Positions 31,528-44,020 of a DNA stretch of 64,000 nucleotides are shown here, piece after piece. Where the stretch lies: assembly GCA_032718475.1 (NCBI GenBank), contig JAUCBJ010000375.1, positions 1 to 64,000 of the forward strand, given 5' to 3'. Below the pieces are notes generated by a model. It was not told the DNA's origin. It worked only from the letters and a program-made list of their open reading frames with translations, and searched no databases. The translations under genes and the position numbers were made by a program. The stretch is from Nemertoderma westbladi (taxonomy: Eukaryota; Xenacoelomorpha; Nemertodermatida; Nemertodermatidae). Position 1 is the first letter of the stretch; the number at the start of each line of letters is the position of its first letter.

Positions 31528-34500
31528 ATATAAATTAAGTCCTGTCCGTGTAAGGCTCAGCACATACACCCATTAAAATAAATTAAGTCCTGCCCCTGTA
31601 AGGCTCAGCACATACACCCATTAAAATAAATTAAGTCCTGCCCGTGTAAGGCTCAGCACATACACCCATTAAAATAAATTAAGTCCTGCCCGTGTAAGGC
31701 TCAGCACATACACCCATTAAAATAAATTAAGTCCTGCCCCTGTAAGGCTCAGCACATACACCCATTAATATAAATTAAGTCCTGTCCGTGTAAGGCTCAG
31801 CACATACACCCATTAATATAAATGAAGGCCTGCCCCTGTAAGGCTCAGCACATACACCCATTAAAATAAATTAAGTCCTGCCCGTGTAAGGCTCAGCACA
31901 TACACCCATTAAAATAAATTAAGTCCTGCCCGTGTAAGGCTCAGCACATACACCCATTAAAATAAATTAAGTCCTGCCCCTGTAAGGCTCAGCACATACA
32001 CCCATTAAAATAAATTAAGTCCTGTCCCTGTAAGGCTCAGCACATACACCCATTAAAATAAATTAAGTCCTGCCCCTGTAAGGCTCAGCACATTCACACA
32101 CCCATTAAAATAAATTAAGTCCTGCCCCTGTAAGGCTCAGCACATACACCCATTAAAATAAATTAAGTCCTGCCCGTGTAAGGCTCAGCACATACACCCA
32201 TTAAAATAAATTAAGTCCTGCCCGTGTAAGGCTCAGCACATACACCCATTAAAATAAATTAAGTCCTGCCCGTGTAAGGCACAGCACATACACCCATTAA
32301 AATAAATTAAGGCCCTCCCTTGTAAGGCTCAGCAGATACACCCATTAAAATAAATTAAGTCCTGCCCGTGTAAGGCTCAGCACATACACCCATTAAAATA
32401 AATTAAGTCCTGCCCGTGTAAGGCACAGCACATACACCCATTAAAATAAATTAAGGCCTGCCCATGTAAGGCACAGCACATACACCCATTAAAATAAATT
32501 AAGTCCTGCCCGTGTAAGGCACAGCACATACACCCATTAAAATAAATTAAGGCCCTCCCTTGTAAGGCTCAGCAGATACACCCATTAAAATAAATTAAGT
32601 CCTGCCCATGTAAGGCACAGCACATACACCCATTAAAATAAATTAAGGCCCTCCCTTGTAAGGCTCAGCAGATACACCCATTAAAATAAATTAAGTCCTG
32701 CCCATGTAAGGCACAGCACATACACCCATTAAAATAAATTAAGGCCTGCCCGTGTAAGGCTCAGCACATACACCCATTAAAATAAATGAAGGCCTGCCCC
32801 TGTAAGGCTCAGCACATACACCCATTAAAATAAATTAAGGCCCTCCCTTGTAAGGCTCAGCAGATACACCCATTAAAATAAATTAAGTCCTGCCCGTGTA
32901 AGGCTCAGCACATACACCCATTAAAATAAATTAAGTCCTGCCCGTGTAAGGCACAGCACATACACCCATTAAAATAAATTAAGGCCTGCCCATGTAAGGC
33001 ACAGCACATACACCCATTAAAATAAATTAAGTCCTGCCCGTGTAAGGCACAGCACATACACCCATTAAAATAAATTAAGTCCTGCCCGTGTAAGGCACAG
33101 CACATACACCCATTAAAATAAATTAAGGCCCTCCCTTGTAAGGCTCAGCAGATACACCCATTAAAATAAATTAAGTCCTGCCCGTGTAAGGCTCAGCACA
33201 TACACCCATTAAAATAAATTAAGTCCTGCCCGTGTAAGGCACAGCACATACACCCATTAAAATAAATTAAGGCCTGCCCATGTAAGGCACAGCACATACA
33301 CCCATTAAAATAAATTAAGTCCTGCCCGTGTAAGGCACAGCACATACACCCATTAAAATAAATTAAGGCCCTCCCTTGTAAGGCTCAGCAGATACACCCA
33401 TTAAAATAAATTAAGTCCTGCCCATGTAAGGCACAGCACATACACCCATTAAAATAAATTAAGGCCCTCCCTTGTAAGGCTCAGCAGATACACCCATTAA
33501 AATAAATTAAGTCCTGCCCATGTAAGGCACAGCACATACACCCATTAAAATAAATTAAGGCCTGCCCATGTAAGGCACAGCAGATACACCCATTAAAATA
33601 AATTAAGTCCTGCCCGTGTAAGGCTCAGCACATACACCCATTAAAATAAATTAAGTCCTGCCCGTGTAAGGCTCAGCATGTACACCCATTAAAATAAATT
33701 AAGGCCTGCCCATGTAAGGCACAGCACATACACCCATTAAAATAAATTAAGTCCTGCCCGTGTAAGGCACAGCACATACACCCATTAAAATAAATTAAGG
33801 CCCTCCCTTGTAAGGCTCAGCAGATACACCCATTAAAATAAATTAAGTCCTGCCCATGTAAGGCACAGCACATACACCCATTAAAATAAATTAAGGCCTG
33901 CCCATGTAAGGCACAGCAGATACACCCATTAAAATAAATTAAGTCCTGCCCGTGTAAGGCTCAGCACATACATACATTAAAATAAATTAAGGCCTGCCCG
34001 TGTAAGGCACAGCACATACATCCATTAAAATAAATTAAGGCCCTCCCTTGTAAGGCTCAGCAGATACACCCATTAAAATAAATTAAGTCCTGCCCGTGTA
34101 AGGCACAGCACATACACCCATTAAAATAAATTAAGGCCCTCCCTTGTAAGGCTCAGCAGATACACCCATTAAAATAAATTAAGTCCTGCCCGTGTAAGGC
34201 ACAGCACATACACCCATTAAAATAAATTAAGGCCCTCCCTTGTAAGGCTCAGCAGATACACCCATTAAAATAAATTAAGTCCTGCCCATGTAAGGCACAG
34301 CACATACACCCATTAAAATAAATTAAGGCCTGCCCATGTAAGGCACAGCAGATACACCCATTAAAATAAATTAAGTCCTGCCCATGTAAGGCACAGCACA
34401 TACACCCATTAAAATAAATTAAGGCCTGCCCATGTAAGGCACAGCAGATACACCCATTAAAATAAATTAAGTCCTGCCCGTGTAAGGCTCAGCACATACA

Positions 34501-35400
34501 CCCATTAAAATAAATTAAGTCCTGCCCGTGTAAGGCACAGCACATACACCCATTAATATAAATTAAGTCCTGCCCGTGTAAGGCTCAGTACATACACCCA
34601 TTAAAATAAATTAAGGCCTGCCCATGTAAGGCACAGCACATACACCCATTAAAATAAATTAAGGCCTGCCCATGTAAGGCACAGCAGATACACCCATTAA
34701 AATAAATTAAGTCCTGCCCGTGTAAGGCTCAGCACATACACCCATTAAAATAAATTAAGTCCTGCCCGTGTAAGGCACAGCACATACACCCATTAAAATA
34801 AATTAAGTCCTGCCCGTGTAAGGCACAGCACATACACCCATTAATATAAATTAAGTCCTGCCCGTGTAAGGCTCAGTACATACACCCATTAAAATAAATT
34901 AAGGCCTGCCCATGTAAGGCACAGCACATACACCCATTAAAATAAATTAAGGCCCTCCCTTGTAAGGCTCAGCAGACACACCCATTAAAATAAATTAAGT
35001 CCTGCCCATGTAAGGCTCAGCAGATACACCCATTAAAATAAATTAAGTCCTGCCCGTGTAAGGCTCAGCACATACACCCATTAAAATAAATTAAGTCCTG
35101 CCCATGTAAGGCTCAGCAGATACACCCATTAAAATAAATTAAGTCCTGCCCGTGTAAGGCTCAGCACATACACCCATTAAAATAAATTAAGGCCCTCCCT
35201 TGTAAGGCTCAGCAGATACATCCATTAAAATAAATTAAGTCCTGCCCGTGTAAGGCTCAGCAGATACATCCATTAAAATAAATTAAGTCCTGCCCGTGTA
35301 AGGCTCAGCACATACACCCATTAAAATAAATTAAGTCCTGTCCCTTGTAAGGCTCAGCACATACACCCATTAATATAAATTAAGGCCCTCCCTTGTAAGG

Positions 35401-35970
35401 CTCAGCAGATACATCCATTAAAATAAATTAAGTCCTGCCCGTGTAAGGCTCAGCATGTACACCCCTTAAAATAAATTAAGGCCCTCCCTTGTAAGGCTCA
35501 GCAGATACATCCATTAAAATAAATTAAGTCCTGCCCGTGTAAGGCTCAGCACATACACCCATTAATATAAATTAAGGCCCTCCCTTGTAAGGCACAGCAC
35601 ATACACCCATTAAAATAAATTAAGGCCCTCCCTTGTAAGGCTCAGCAGATACATCCATTAAAATAAATTAAGTCCTGCCCGTGTAAGGCTCAGCATGTAC
35701 ACCCCTTAAAATAAATTAAGGCCCTCCCTTGTAAGGCTCAGCAGATACATCCATTAAAATAAATTAAGTCCTGCCCGTGTAAGGCTCAGCACATACACCC
35801 ATTAATATAAATTAAGGCCCTCCCTTGTAAGGCACAGCACATACACCCATTAAAATAAATTAAGGCCCTCCCTTGTAAGGCTCAGCAGATACATCCATTA
35901 AAATAAATTAAGTCCTGCCCGTGTAAGGCTCAGCATGTACACCCCTTAAAATAAATTAAGGCCCTCCCTT
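35401..35970 (+). repeat. 240-bp higher-order repeat, two identical copies plus a partial third
   Basis: 35401-35640 equals 35641-35880 base for base, and 35881 onward repeats the first part before diverging near 35980. Each contains one CATGTACACCCCTTAAAA monomer. It overlaps the start of the long-range duplicate. Confidence 0.85.
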
Positions 35971-37285
35971 GTAAGGCTCAGCACATACACCCATTAAAAT
36001 AAATTAAGGCCCTCCCTTGTAAGGCTCAGCAGATACATCCATTAAAATAAATTAAGTCCTGCCCGTGTAAGGCTCAGCACATACACCCATTAATATAAAT
36101 TAAGGCCCTCCCTTGTAAGGCTCAGCACATACACCCATTAATATAAATTAAGGCCCTCCCCTGTAAGGCTCAGCAGATACATCCATTAAAATAAATTAAG
36201 TCCTGCCCATGTAAGGCTCAGCACATACACCCATTAATATAAATTAAGGCCCTCCCTTGTAAGGCTCAGCACATACACCCATTAAAATAAATTAAGGCCC
36301 TCCCTTGTAAGGCTCAGCAGATACACCCATTAAAATAAATTAAGTCCTACCCGTGTAAGGCTCAGCACATACACCCATTAAAATAAATTAAGTCCTACCC
36401 GTGTAAGGCTCAGCACATACACCCATTAATATAAATTAAGGCCCTCCCTTGTAAGGCTCAGCAGATACATCCATTAAAATAAATTAAGTCCTGCCCGTGA
36501 AAGGCTCAGCACACACACCCATTAAAATAAATTAAGTCCTACCCGTGTAAGGCTCAGCACATACACCCATTAATATAAATTAAGGCCCTCCCTTGTAAGG
36601 CTCAGCAGATACATCCATTAAAATAAATTAAGTCCTGCCCATGTAAGGCTCAGCACATACACCCATTAAAATAAATTAAGGCCCTCCCTTGTAAGGCTCA
36701 GCAGATACACCCATTAAAATAAATTAAGTCCTACCCGTGTAAGGCTCAGCACATACACCCATTAAAATAAATTAAGGCCCTCCCTTGTAAGGCTCAGCAG
36801 ATACACCCATTAAAATAAATTAAGTCCTGCCCATGTAAGGCTCAGCACATACATACATTAAAATAAATTAAGGCCTGCCCGTGTAAGGCTCAGCACATAC
36901 ATCCATTAAAATAAATTAAGTCCTGCCCATGTAAGGCTCAGCACATACATACATTAAAATAAATTAAGTCCTACCCGTGTAAGGCTCAGCACATACACCC
37001 ATTAAAATAAATTAAGGCCCTCCCTTGTAAGGCTCAGCAGATACACCCATTAAAATAAATTAAGTCCTGCCCATGTAAGGCTCAGCACATACATACATTA
37101 AAATAAATTAAGGCCTGCCCGTGTAAGGCTCAGCACATACACCCATTAAAATAAATTAAGGCCCTCCCTTGTAAGGCTCAGCAGATACACCCATTAAAAT
37201 AAATTAAGTCCTGCCCATGTAAGGCTCAGCACATACATACATTAAAATAAATTAAGTCCTGCCCGTGTAAGGCTCAGCACATACA
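35735..37285 (+). repeat. Long-range duplicated satellite segment, copy 2
   Basis: Partner of 28286-29836. After 37285 the two diverge by substitution and loss of several monomers, then re-synchronise briefly around the CTGTCCGTG unit. Confidence 0.8.
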
Positions 37286-40200
37286 TCCATTAAAATAAAT
37301 TAAGTCCTGCCCATGTAAGGCTCAGCACATACATACATTAAAATAAATTAAGTCCTGCCCGTGTAAGGCTCAGCAGATACACCCATTAATATAAATTAAG
37401 TCCTGTCCGTGTAAGGCTCAGCACATACACCCATTAAAATAAATTAAGGCCCTCCCTTGTAAGGCTCAGCAGATACACCCATTAAAATAAATTAAGTCCT
37501 GCCCATGTAAGGCTCAGCACATACACCCATTAAAATAAATTAAGGCCTGCCCGTGTAAGGCACAGCACATACACCCATTAAAATAAATTAAGGCCCTCCC
37601 TTGTAAGGCTCAGCAGATACACCCATTAAAATAAATTAAGTCCTGCCCATGTAAGGCTCAGCACATACACCCATTAAAATAAATTAAGGCCTGCCCGTGT
37701 AAGGCACAGCACATACACCCATTAAAATAAATTAAGTCCTGCCCATGTAAGGCTCAGCACATACATACATTAAAATAAATTAAGGCCCTCCCTTGTAAGG
37801 CTCAGCAGATACACCCATTAAAATAAATTAAGTCCTGCCCATGTAAGGCTCAGCACATACATACATTAAAATAAATTAAGGCCTGCCCGTGTAAGGCACA
37901 GCACATACACCCATTAAAATAAATTAAGGCCCTCCCTTGTAAGGCTCAGCAGATACACCCATTAAAATAAATTAAGTCCTGCCCATGTAAGGCTCAGCAC
38001 ATACACCCATTAAAATAAATTAAGGCCTGCCCGTGTAAGGCACAGCACATACACCCATTAAAATAAATTAAGTCCTGCCCATGTAAGGCTCAGCACATAC
38101 ATACATTAAAATAAATTAAGGCCCTCCCTTGTAAGGCTCAGCAGATACACCCATTAAAATAAATTAAGTCCTGCCCATGTAAGGCTCAGCACATACATAC
38201 ATTAAAATAAATTAAGGCCTGCCCGTGTAAGGCTCAGCACATACACCCATTAAAATAAATTAAGGCCCTCCCTTGTAAGGCTCAGCAGATACACCCATTA
38301 AAATAAATTAAGTCCTGCCCATGTAAGGCTCAGCACATACATACATTAAAATAAATTAAGTCCTACCCGTGTAAGGCTCAGCACATACACCCATTAAAAT
38401 AAATTAAGGCCCTCCCTTGTAAGGCTCAGCAGATACACCCATTAAAATAAATTAAGTCCTGCCCATGTAAGGCTCAGCACATACATACATTAAAATAAAT
38501 TAAGGCCTGCCCATGTAAGGCACAGCAGATACACCCATTAAAATAAATTAAGTCCTGCCCGTGTAAGGCTCAGCACATACACCCATTAAAATAAATTAAG
38601 GCCCTCCCTTGTAAGGCTCAGCAGATACACCCATTAAAATAAATTAAGTCCTGCCCATGTAAGGCTCAGCACATACATACATTAAAATAAATTAAGGCCT
38701 GCCCGTGTAAGGCACAGCACATACACCCATTAAAATAAATTAAGGCCCTCCCTTGTAAGGCTCAGCAGATACACCCATTAAAATAAATTAAGTCCTGCCC
38801 ATGTAAGGCTCAGCACATACATACATTAAAATAAATTAAGGCCTGCCCGTGTAAGGCTCAGCACATACATACATTAAAATAAATTAAGTCCTACCCGTGT
38901 AAGGCTCAGCACATACACCCATTAAAATAAATTAAGTCCTGCCCCTGTAAGGCTCAGCACATACACCCATTAAAATAAATTAAGTCCTGCCCGTGTAAGG
39001 CACAGCACATACACCCATTAAAAGAAATTAAGTCCTGCCCGTGTAAGGCTCAGCACATACATACATTAAAATAAATTAAGGCCTGCCCGTGTAAGGCACA
39101 GCACATACACCCATTAAAATAAATTAAGGCCCTCCCTTGTAAGGCTCAGCAGATACACCCATTAAAATAAATTAAGTCCTGCCCATGTAAGGCTCAGCAC
39201 ATACATACATTAAAATAAATTAAGGCCTGCCCGTGTAAGGCTCAGCACATACATACATTAAAATAAATTAAGTCCTACCCGTGTAAGGCTCAGCACATAC
39301 ACCCATTAAAATAAATTAAGTCCTGCCCCTGTAAGGCTCAGCACATACACCCATTAAAATAAATTAAGTCCTGCCCGTGTAAGGCACAGCACATACACCC
39401 ATTAAAATAAATTAAGGCCCTCCCTTGTAAGGCACAGCACATACACCCATTAAAATAAATTAAGTCCTGCCCCTGTAAGGCTCAGCACATACACCCATTA
39501 AAATAAATTAAGTCCTGCCCATGTAAGGATCAGCACATACACCCATTAAAATAAATTAAGGCCTGCCCGTGTAAGGCACAGCACATACACCCATTAAAAT
39601 AAATTAAGTCCTGCCCATGTAAGGATCAGCACATACACCCATTAAAATAAATTAAGTCCTGCCCATGTAAGGCTCAGCACATACACCCATTAAAATAAAT
39701 TAAGTCCTGCCCATGTAAGGCTCAGCACATACACCCATTAAAATAAATTAAGTCCTGCCCATGTAAGGATCAGCACATACACCCATTAAAATAAATTAAG
39801 GCCTGCCCGTGTAAGGCACAGCACATACACCCATTAAAATAAATTAAGTCCTGTCCGTGTAAGGCACAGCACATACACCCATTAAAATAAATTAAGGCCT
39901 GCCCGTGTAAGGCTCAGCACATACACCCATTAAAATAAATTAAGTCCTGCCCCTGTAAGGCTCAGCACATACACCCATTAAAATAAATTAAGTCCTGCCC
40001 GTGTAAGGCTCAGCACATACACCCATTAAAATAAATTAAGTCCTGCCCCTGTAAGGCACAGCACATACACCCATTAAAATAAATTAAGTCCTGTCCGTGT
40101 AAGGCACAGCACATACACCCATTAAAATAAATTAAGTCCTGTCCGTGTAAGGCACAGCACATACACCCATTAATATAAATTAAGGCCTGCCCGTGTAAGG

Positions 40201-41515
40201 CTCAGCACATTCACACACCCATTAAAATAAATTAAGTCCTGCCCGTGTAAGGCTCAGCACATACATCCATTAATATAAATTAAGGCCTGCCCGTGTAAGG
40301 CTCAGCACATTCACACACCCATTAAAATAAATTAAGTCCTGCCCATGTAAGGCTCAGCACATACACCCATTAAAATAAATTAAGTCCTGCCCATGTAAGG
40401 CTCAGCACATACACCCATTAAAATAAATTAAGTCCTGCCCGTGTAAGGCTCAGCACATACACCCATTAAAATAAATTAAGTCCTGCCCCTGTAAGGCTCA
40501 GCACATACACCCATTAAAATAAATTAAGTCCTGTCCGTGTAAGGCTCAGCACATACACCCATTAAAATAAATTAAGGCCCTCCCTTGTAAGGCTCAGCAC
40601 ATACACCCATTAAAATAAATTAAGTCCTGCCCGTGTAAGGCTCAGCACATACACCCATTAAAATAAATTAAGGCCCTCCCTTGTAAGGCTCAGCACATAC
40701 ACCCATTAAAATAAATTAAGGCCTGTCCGTGTAAGGCTCAGCACATACACCCATTAAAATAAATTAAGTCCTGCCCATGTAAGGCACAGCACATACACCC
40801 ATTAAAATAAATTAAGGCCCTCCCTTGTAAGGCTCAGCACATACACCCATTAAAATAAATTAAGTCCTGCCCCTGTAAGGCTCAGCACATACACCCATTA
40901 AAATAAATTAAGTCCTGCCCCTGTAAGGCTCAGCACATACACCCATTAAAATAAATTAAGTCCTGCCCCTGTAAGGCTCAGCACATACACCCATTAAAAT
41001 AAATTAAGGCCCTCCCTTGTAAGGCTCAGCACATACATCCATTAAAATAAATTAAGGCCCTCCCTTGTAAGGCTCAGCACATACACCCATTAAAATAAAT
41101 TAAGTCCTGCCCGTGTAAGGCTCAGCACATACACCCATTAAAATAAATTAAGTCCTGCCCCTGTAAGGCACAGCACATACACCCATTAAAATAAATTAAG
41201 TCCTGCCCGTGTAAGGCTCAGCACATACACCCATTAAAATATATTAAGGCCCTCCCTTGTAAGGCTCAGCACATTCACACACCCATTAAAATAAATTAAG
41301 TCCTGCCCCTGTAAGGCACAGCACATACACCCATTAATATAAATTAAGGCCTGCCCGTGTAAGGCTCAGCACATTCACACACCCATTAAAATAAATTAAG
41401 TCCTGCCCCTGTAAGGCTCAGCACATACACCCATTAAAATAAATTAAGTCCTGCCCATGTAAGGCTCAGCACATACATACATTAAAATAAATTAAGGCCT
41501 GCCCATGTAAGGCTC

Positions 41516-41872
41516 AGCAAATACACCCATTAAAATAAATTAAGTCCTGCCCGTGTAAGGCACAGCACATACACCCATTAAAATAAATTAAGGCCCTCCC
41601 TTGTAAGGCTCAGCACATACACCCATTAAAATAAATTAAGGCCCTCCCTTGTAAGGCTCAGCACATACACCCATTAAAATAAATTAAGGCCTGCCCGTGT
41701 AAGGCTCAGCACATACACCCATTAAAATAAATTAAGTCCTGCCCATGTAAGGCACAGCACATACATCCATTAATATAAATTAAGGCCTGCCCGTGTAAGG
41801 CTCAGCACATTCACACACCCATTAAAATAAATTAAGTCCTGCCCATGTAAGGCTCAGCACATACACCCATTA
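41516..41872 (+). repeat. Second long-range duplicate, copy 2
   Basis: Partner of 31171-31527; variant order matches over the whole stretch including the +4 monomer at 41806. Confidence 0.75.
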
Positions 41873-43274
41873 AAATAAATTAAGTCCTGCCCGTGTAAGG
41901 CTCAGCACATACACCCATTAAAATAAATTAAGTCCTGCCCGTGTAAGGCTCAGCACATACACCCATTAAAATAAATTAAGTCCTGCCCCTGTAAGGCTCA
42001 GCACATACACCCATTAAAATAAATTAAGTCCTGTCCCTGTAAGGCTCAGCACATTCACACACCCATTAAAATAAATTAAGTCCTGCCCCTGTAAGGCTCA
42101 GCACATACACCCATTAAAATAAATTAAGGCCCTCCCTTGTAAGGCTCAGCACATACACCCATTAAAATAAATTAAGGCCTGCCCGTGTAAGGCTCAGCAC
42201 ATACACCCATTAAAATAAATTAAGTCCTGCCCATGTAAGGCACAGCACATACATCCATTAATATAAATTAAGGCCTGCCCGTGTAAGGCTCAGCACATTC
42301 ACACACCCATTAAAATAAATTAAGTCCTGCCCATGTAAGGCTCAGCACATACACCCATTAAAATAAATTAAGTCCTGCCCCTGTAAGGCTCAGCACATTC
42401 ACACACCCATTAAAATAAATTAAGTCCTGCCCATGTAAGGCACAGCACATACACCCATTAATATAAATTAAGGCCTGCCCGTGTAAGGCTCAGCACATTC
42501 ACACACCCATTAAAATAAATTAAGTCCTGCCCCTGTAAGGCTCAGCACATACACCCATTAAAATAAATTAAGTCCTGCCCATGTAAGGCACAGCAAATAC
42601 ACCCATTAAAATAAATTAAGTCCTGCCCATGTAAGGCTCAGCAAATACACCCATTAAAATAAATTAAGTCCTGCCCGTGTAAGGCTCAGCACATACACCC
42701 ATTAAAATAAATTAAGTCCTGCCCCTGTAAGGCTCAGCAAATACACCCATTAAAATAAATTAAGTCCTGCCCATGTAAGGCTCAGCAAATACACCCATTA
42801 AAATAAATTAAGTCCTGCCCGTGTAAGGCTCAGCACATACACCCATTAAAATAAATTAAGTCCTGCCCATGTAAGGCTCAGCAAATACACCCATTAAAAT
42901 AAATTAAGTCCTGCCCGTGTAAGGCTCAGCACATACACCCATTAAAATAAATTAAGTCCTGCCCATGTAAGGCTCAGCAAATACACCCATTAAAATAAAT
43001 TAAGTCCTGCCCATGTAAGGCTCAGCACATACACCCATTAAAATAAATTAAGTCCTGCCCGTGTAAGGCTCAGCACATACACCCATTAAAATAAATTAAG
43101 TCCTGCCCATGTAAGGCTCAGCACATACACCCATTAAAATAAATTAAGTCCTGCCCGTGTAAGGCTCAGCACATACACCCATTAAAATAAATTAAGTCCT
43201 GCCCATGTAAGGCACAGCACATACACCCATTAATATAAATTAAGGCCTGCCCGTGTAAGGCTCAGCACATACAC

Positions 43275-44020
43275 CCATTAAAATAAATTAAGTCCTGCCC
43301 TTGTAAGGCTCAGCACATACATCCATTAAAATAAATTAAGGCCCTCCCTTGTAAGGCTCAGCACATACACCCATTAAAATAAATTAAGGCCCTCCCTTGT
43401 AAGGCTCAGCACATACATCCATTAAAATAAATTAAGTCCTGCCCTTGTAAGGCTCAGCACATACATCCATTAAAATAAATTAAGGCCCTCCCTTGTAAGG
43501 CTCAGCACATACACCCATTAAAATAAATTAAGTCCTGCCCGTGTAAGGCTCAGCACATACACCCATTAAAATAAATTAAGGCCCTCCCTTGTAAGGCTCA
43601 GCACATACACCCATTAAAATAAATTAAGTCCTGCCCATGTAAGGCACAGCACATACACCCATTAATATAAATTAAGGCCTGCCCGTGTAAGGCTCAGCAC
43701 ATACACCCATTAAAATAAATTAAGTCCTGCCCGTGTAAGGCTCAGCACATACATCCATTAAAATAAATTAAGTCCTGCCCTTGTAAGGCTCAGCACATAC
43801 ATCCATTAAAATAAATTAAGGCCCTCCCTTGTAAGGCTCAGCACATACACCCATTAAAATAAATTAAGGCCCTCCCTTGTAAGGCTCAGCACATACATCC
43901 ATTAAAATAAATTAAGTCCTGCCCTTGTAAGGCTCAGCACATACATCCATTAAAATAAATTAAGGCCCTCCCTTGTAAGGCTCAGCACATACACCCATTA
44001 AAATAAATTAAGTCCTGCCC
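43275..44020 (+). repeat. 480-bp repeat of a satellite segment
   Basis: 43275-43540 recurs at 43755-44020 (offset 480 bp, ten monomers), with one substitution near the start. Marked by GTCCTGCCCTTG units. Confidence 0.75.

Noticed and set aside
32905-33105. Minus-strand open frame coding a 16-residue repeat (CCALHGQDLIYFNGCM type)
   Set aside because: It is satellite. 48 is a multiple of 3, so frame is kept from unit to unit, and the frame stays open only where several neighbouring units have GGCACAG instead of GGCTCAG, which otherwise gives a stop.
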